Origin: Proteiniphilum sp.
Lineage (GTDB): Bacteria > Bacteroidota > Bacteroidia > Bacteroidales > Dysgonomonadaceae
DNA length: 15,414 nt
Reading direction: 5' to 3'
Assembly (NCBI GenBank): GCA_031255275.1
Contig: JAIRSV010000137.1
Location: forward strand, 1 to 15,414
Numbering within the stretch: the first letter of the stretch is position 1; each line of letters opens with the position of its first letter. The notes under the pieces are model-generated. The model did not search any database, was not told where the DNA came from, and worked only from the letters and a program-made list of their open reading frames with translations. Positions 14,318 through 15,414 of this stretch are shown piece after piece. Both the position numbers and the translations under genes were made by a program.

Positions 14318-14386
14318 TTTTCCACTTCTCCACCTTTCCACTTCTCCAGGTCTTCTTAAACATTTTCAATTTTCAACTATGTGTAT

Positions 14387-14394
14387 TAACTTTG
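14387..14394 (+). promoter_or_regulatory. -7 element for the dsbD-like gene
   Basis: TAACTTTG followed by CG is an exact TAnnTTTG match just outside the inverted repeat. The predicted leader to the ATG at 14552 is about 150 nt and contains repeated GGTAACG/GTAACGG words (14412-14462) whose meaning is unclear. No clear -33 element is seen. Confidence 0.55.
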
Positions 14395-14551
14395 CGCACA
14401 AGTTTCAGCCGGGTAACGCTTCAAACGGGGTAACGGCAGAGTTTTTATCGTACAGTAACGGCGGATGATTATCAAACAGTCTATGTTTCCGGCCAGCGTC
14501 CGGAATGATCTTCTCCCCCTTCTAAAACAACCTACAAAACAGAATCACACT

Positions 14552-15414
14552 ATGCAGATGAAAGTGACAGGCGTAATATTTGCCTTTTTATTCACCTTTA
14601 CAGGGATCACCTTCGCCCGGGACGAAATGGTCTGGAATTTTTTCCTGGAAGATCGGGGCAACGGAGAAATAGCTCTGATAGCTGACGTCAGTATCAAAGA
14701 GGGATGGCACATCTATGACGCGGAGATACCTGACGATGGCCCTATGCCTACCCAGATCAGCTTCGACCTGATTACGGGTGCCGAACCGGTCGGCCGCTTC
14801 CACGCGACGGGAAAACAGGCGACGGTGAAGTATGACGACATTTTTCAGATGAACATCGGCACTTTCGCGCACAGCGCCCGCTTCGAGCAGCGGCTGAAGG
14901 TGACCGACAGAAAGAAATTTTCCATCCGGGGCGACGTGCGCGCACAGGCTTGCGACGACAGCACCTGTACCCCCCCGCTGCCTAACGACTTCACGTTCAC
15001 CGCCGCGGAACTGCCTGCCCTGCAGGAGGCCGCCGCCGCCCCCGCACCCTCCTCCACCACCACCTCCTCCGCACGGGAAGCGGAAGAGATACAGGCAACC
15101 CCTCCCCCGGCCGAACCGCTTGACGCGTCCGCCACCGGTGAGGATGCTCCCGCCGACGTCACGCCGACGGACGTCACGCCGGCTGACAGCGACCTGCTCT
15201 GGACGCCCGTCATCGAAGAACTGCGGGAATTTGGCATGAAGGGTAGCACTGCCGGCATGTCCCTCCTCCGGATCCTCATCACCGGCTTCCTCGGAGGACT
15301 GATCGCTCTGATAACCCCCTGCGTATGGCCGATGATCCCGATGACCGTCAGCTTCTTCCTGAAACGAAACAGGGCCGAAAGGAAAAAAGCTGTCGCCGAA
15401 GCGCTGACCTATGG
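14552..15414 (+). CDS. dsbD: DsbD-type thiol:disulfide interchange protein, N-terminal part
   Basis: The frame is open to the window edge; 287 full codons are seen. Signal peptide MQMKVTGVIFAFLFTFTGITFA; in-frame ATGs at 14465 and 14483 would put polar sequence before it, so 14552 (or 14558) is the better start. An N-terminal immunoglobulin-like domain follows (about 25-155), carrying the redox pair C134-DDST-C139. Then comes a long Ala/Pro/Thr/Asp-rich linker (about 160-220) and the first membrane helix (about 238-270) with ITPCVWPM, whose C257 corresponds to the first membrane-domain cysteine of DsbD. DsbD passes electrons from cytoplasmic thioredoxin to periplasmic partners. The C-terminal thioredoxin-like domain is beyond the window. 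The linker is long and repetitive (TPTDVTPAD). Confidence 0.9.
   Translation, partial: MQMKVTGVIFAFLFTFTGITFARDEMVWNFFLEDRGNGEIALIADVSIKEGWHIYDAEIPDDGPMPTQISFDLITGAEPVGRFHATGKQATVKYDDIFQMNIGTFAHSARFEQRLKVTDRKKFSIRGDVRAQACDDSTCTPPLPNDFTFTAAELPALQEAAAAPAPSSTTTSSAREAEEIQATPPPAEPLDASATGEDAPADVTPTDVTPADSDLLWTPVIEELREFGMKGSTAGMSLLRILITGFLGGLIALITPCVWPMIPMTVSFFLKRNRAERKKAVAEALTY

Larger units (their letters stand above)
13379..14378. repeat. Composite inverted repeat of about 1 kb
   Basis: Left arm, in order: heptamer filler and AGTTGAAAATGTTT (13381-13411), purine-rich AAGAAG sequence, REP copy 3 (13440-13496), a 47-bp flank (13493-13539), and 12 tandem units (13536-13778). A central spacer holds REP copy 4. 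The right arm repeats this in reverse: 18 units (13845-14216), the 47-bp flank (14212-14258, 46 of 47 bases complementary to the left flank), REP copy 5 inverted (14255-14317), purine-rich filler, and the complement of AGTTGAAAATG (about 14361-14378). The arms differ mainly in unit number. No protein gene in it is credible. Confidence 0.85.

Noticed and set aside
13355..14341. 328-aa minus-strand and 129-aa plus-strand proteins of heptapeptide repeats
   Set aside because: They run through REP-like elements and inverted satellite units on both strands. The period of 21 explains the open frames. No signal, domain or supporting start context is visible.

Overview
The window looks like Bacteroidales (Bacteroidota) chromosome. 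The evidence is the conserved run DUF6089 protein - uppS - bamA - ompH - ompH, the cluster prmC - recX - comF - pyrE - SRPBCC protein divergent from ribD, promoters of the TAnnTTTG (-7) type, the absence of clear Shine-Dalgarno sequences, and a DUF6242-type lipoprotein. Moderate GC content and the dispersed intergenic repeats would fit a Dysgonomonadaceae-like genome, but the family is a guess.

Layout. 1-423: no protein gene. A consensus promoter (75-106) reads straight into a sequence that folds as a compact three-way junction and ends in a T-run (112-190), a good small-RNA candidate. 424-3647 (minus): prmC, recX, comF, pyrE and an SRPBCC protein, very tightly packed (4-bp ATGA overlaps at two junctions, 2 bp between prmC and recX), with an extra promoter before pyrE. 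3742-4812 (plus): ribD, divergent from prmC. 4898-6247: a lipoprotein with a beta-propeller-like body. 6390-11727 (plus): an envelope-biogenesis cluster of a small beta-barrel protein, undecaprenyl diphosphate synthase, the outer-membrane insertase BamA and two Skp/OmpH-like periplasmic chaperones, closed by a good intrinsic terminator. 12076-13185 (minus): an exported Gfo/Idh/MocA-family oxidoreductase sitting between two repeat islands. 14552-end (plus): the start of a DsbD-type thiol:disulfide interchange protein, cut by the window edge.

The most striking part is the repeat landscape at 11790-12070 and 13270-14380. Five near-full copies and one fragment of a roughly 60-bp GC-rich double-hairpin (REP-like) element are embedded in short purine-rich heptamer and hexamer filler. 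Between the third and fifth REP copies lies an inverted repeat of about 1 kb. Each arm carries a tandem array of 21-bp units (12 in one arm, 18 in the other) built on the palindrome TTTCTTATAAGAAA, with 47-bp inverted flanks at the outer ends and one REP copy as the central spacer. The 21-bp period equals two helical turns and also keeps reading frames open, so long but probably spurious ORFs of heptapeptide repeats appear on both strands. I know of no named element with this architecture.

How the genes fit together: BamA, the two Skp-like chaperones, the DUF6089 barrel protein and UppS (lipid carrier for cell-wall and glycan export) form a coherent outer-envelope set. The minus-strand cluster mixes translation-termination modification (PrmC), recombination control (RecX), a ComF-type phosphoribosyltransferase-fold protein and pyrimidine synthesis (PyrE). 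RibD starts riboflavin synthesis.
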